Origin: Desulfonatronospira sp.
Lineage (GTDB): Bacteria; Desulfobacterota; Desulfovibrionia; Desulfovibrionales; Desulfonatronovibrionaceae
Direction of reading: 5' to 3'
DNA: 7,478 nt
Assembly: GCA_007127015.1 (NCBI GenBank)
Contig: SLAE01000122.1
Coordinates: 1-7,478, forward strand
Part shown: piece by piece, positions 6,056-7,478 of the stretch
Layout: each line of letters starts with the position of its first letter
Position numbering within the stretch: the stretch's first letter is position 1
The notes under the pieces: generated by a model
Told to the model about the DNA's origin: nothing
Seen by the model: the letters and a program-made list of their open reading frames with translations, nothing else
Database searches by the model: none
Program-made: the position numbers and the translations under genes

Positions 6056-6868
6056 ATGTCCATCCAAGCGCATAATTCTCTGGAAAAAGAAATCGAAGAC
6101 TCTCTGGAGACCAAAAAACGACTCTTTATCGGACTGATCACCGCCACCTCCATTTCCGTCTGCCTGATTCTGCTGGTCATCTGGCTTATTCCTTATGTGG
6201 GACTGCACAATATTCATCCATTGGCACCTTGGATACTGGGAGGAATTGTCGCTGTCGGGATCGGATTCGTCATCTGGGCCTCTCTGGGACTGATACTAAA
6301 TATTCTGCTCAAACGTCCGGTCCTGTTTTCCAGGAATCTAAGGGGAATAAGCATTAAGCTTTTTCTGCCCCTGATGACCATTGTGGGCAGGCTCCTGAGC
6401 ATTCCCAAGCAGAAAACAAGGGCGTCGTTCATAAAGGTGAATAACGAACTGGTCCTGTCCGAAAACCTCAAATATGCCCCGCACAAAATACTCATGCTCA
6501 TGCCGCATTGTCTGCAGTACAGCCTGTGCAGCCGCAGACTGACCTACAATGTGTACAACTGCAAAAGATGCGGCGAGTGCAACATTGCCGGTCTTCTGGA
6601 ACTCAGCGAGGATTACGGGGTGCATATGGCACTGGCGACAGGCGGGACCATAGCCCGCAGAATCGTGGTCAATATCCGGCCCAGACTGATTATTGCCGTA
6701 GCCTGCGAACGAGACTTGTCCAGCGGGATCCAGGATGCTTATCCTATTCCGGTCTATGGAGTGCTCAACGACCGGCCCCAGGGACCATGTCTGGACACCC
6801 GGGTGGCCCTGGAACATGTACGTCTCGCCCTGGACAAGTTTGTGGAGAAGAAATCCGTTGAAAACTGA
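6056..6868 (+). CDS. membrane-anchored DUF116 protein with cysteine clusters
   Basis: This 270-residue protein fits the DUF116 family (function unknown). The N-terminus is a charged stretch followed by two hydrophobic segments, about 23-47 and 58-85, probably membrane helices forming a hairpin anchor, then a basic stretch. The soluble part begins about residue 120 and contains LMPHCLQYSLC (C152, C158), a C-x2-C-x2-C group CKRCGEC (C169, C172, C175), a GG-T turn (GGTIARRIV), ACERDLSSG (C217) and GPCLDTRV (C245). The cysteine spacing suggests metal or Fe-S binding; this is inference. ATG 6056 is the first possible start after the fmt stop. The only purine-rich site, AGGAAA, is about 18 nt upstream, which is unusually far. 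Its place between fmt and rsmB suggests a role linked to translation or ribosome maturation, but no reaction can be assigned. Confidence 0.85.
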   Translation: MSIQAHNSLEKEIEDSLETKKRLFIGLITATSISVCLILLVIWLIPYVGLHNIHPLAPWILGGIVAVGIGFVIWASLGLILNILLKRPVLFSRNLRGISIKLFLPLMTIVGRLLSIPKQKTRASFIKVNNELVLSENLKYAPHKILMLMPHCLQYSLCSRRLTYNVYNCKRCGECNIAGLLELSEDYGVHMALATGGTIARRIVVNIRPRLIIAVACERDLSSGIQDAYPIPVYGVLNDRPQGPCLDTRVALEHVRLALDKFVEKKSVEN

Positions 6869-6892
6869 TTTCAGCTCAGGACTCAGCCGGAA

Positions 6893-6898
6893 AAGGGG
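6893..6898 (+). promoter_or_regulatory. ribosome binding site deciding the GTG start of rsmB
   Basis: AAGGGG lies 8 nt before the GTG at 6907-6909. Upstream in this frame a TGA occurs at 6859-6861 and no ATG, GTG or TTG follows it before 6907, so GTG is the best start. Confidence 0.6.
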
Positions 6899-6906
6899 TT
6901 GAGCCT

Positions 6907-7478
6907 GTGGCTTCCGTAAAAAACCCCCGCAGTCTGGCCCTTAGTGTGGTCATGGAGAGCCTCAAACCTGGCCGGGATCTGCAGATGGTCCTGGACAAGT
7001 CTATAGATCAGGAGCTTGATCCCCGGGATAAGGGTCTGATCACTGAACTGGCCTATGGATATCTGCGTTACAAGGAACGTCTGGACTTTGTGGTCCGCTC
7101 CTTTCTGAGCAATCCGGGCAGGCTGCCGGCAAAGCTTAAAATCCTTATTGGCCTGGCTGCTTACGAGGTTTTTTTTCTTCAACGGATTCCTGAATACGCC
7201 ACTGTTTCCAGTGCCGTGAACCTGGCCCGCAAGGAATTCGGACCCAGAATGGCCTCTCTGGTCAATGCCGTGTTGCGCCAGGCCGCCGGAGTCAATTTTT
7301 TTGATCCAGGATTTTACAGGCGGGACAAACCCGACAAAGCAGTTTTCCTTTCCAGATTCTATTCCTGCCCCGAATGGATAGTGAGATTATGGATCAAGGA
7401 TTATGGTACCAGCGTCTCGCTTAAATATCTGCGCCAAAGTCTGCAAAAGCCTCTGCCGGGCTTCAGAATCGCTCCTGG
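6907..7478 (+). CDS. rsmB: 16S rRNA (cytosine-967 C5)-methyltransferase RsmB, N-terminal part (3' truncated by window)
   Basis: The visible 190 residues, from a GTG start, begin MASVKNPRSLALSVV. They contain the NusB-like RNA-binding domain (about 5-130) with LDPRDKGLITELAYGYLRYK (38-55 region), KILIGLAAYEVFFLQRIPEYA and SLVNAVLRQ. The segment around 150-165, SCPEWIVRLWIKDYG, is the usual linker leading to the Rossmann methyltransferase core in RsmB (also called Sun or Fmu). The SAM-binding motifs and the two catalytic cysteines lie beyond the window end. RsmB methylates C967 of 16S rRNA near the ribosomal P site using S-adenosylmethionine. A free NusB is unlikely, because the PEW linker is present and free NusB is only about 140-160 residues. 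It follows DUF116 by 38 nt with no terminator between. Linkage of rsmB to def and fmt is common in bacteria. Confidence 0.92.
   Translation, partial: MASVKNPRSLALSVVMESLKPGRDLQMVLDKSIDQELDPRDKGLITELAYGYLRYKERLDFVVRSFLSNPGRLPAKLKILIGLAAYEVFFLQRIPEYATVSSAVNLARKEFGPRMASLVNAVLRQAAGVNFFDPGFYRRDKPDKAVFLSRFYSCPEWIVRLWIKDYGTSVSLKYLRQSLQKPLPGFRIAP

Overview
The window looks like a chromosomal housekeeping segment from a Gram-negative sulfate-reducer-type bacterium, most likely of the Desulfovibrionales. I base this on the gene order hisS-aspS-def-fmt-DUF116-rsmB, which I recall from Desulfovibrio relatives, on a MobB protein carrying a C-terminal iron-sulfur motif, and on roughly balanced base composition. 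The assignment is by recall and inference; no database search was possible.

Left part (1-1404). The window opens inside the 3' end of a plus-strand LysR-type regulator gene (1-186). Tail to tail with it, on the minus strand, is a mobB-like gene (292-993): a P-loop molybdopterin-guanine-dinucleotide protein fused to a four-cysteine Fe-S-type motif and a short C-terminal domain. Upstream of mobB and divergent from it lies a non-coding stretch of about 410 bp before hisS. It contains a strong plus-strand intrinsic terminator (1067-1097) with no annotated gene to terminate, preceded by a TTGACA-N17-TAACTT promoter-like pair. It also contains an 11-bp perfect inverted repeat (1318-1345) just upstream of hisS.

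Right part (1405-7478). Six plus-strand genes run head to tail: histidyl-tRNA synthetase, aspartyl-tRNA synthetase, peptide deformylase, methionyl-tRNA formyltransferase, a two-helix membrane-anchored DUF116 protein with conserved-looking cysteine clusters, and the N-terminal 190 residues of the 16S rRNA m5C967 methyltransferase RsmB, cut by the window end. After aspS the genes are tightly packed: 1 nt between aspS and def, a 25-nt overlap of def and fmt, 39 nt from fmt to DUF116, and 38 nt from DUF116 to rsmB. I see no terminator between hisS and rsmB, so this is probably one operon.

How the genes fit together. Fmt formylates initiator Met-tRNA and Def removes the formyl group from new proteins. 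The two synthetases charge tRNAs and RsmB modifies the ribosomal P-site region, so the run is a translation operon. DUF116 is its one uncharacterised member. The most interesting signals are the DUF116 protein, the MobB-FeS fusion, the orphan promoter/terminator pair, the palindrome before hisS, and two A-rich slippery heptamers at the def end that would lead a -1 shifted ribosome directly into fmt. I found no mobile element, CRISPR array, tRNA or rRNA gene.
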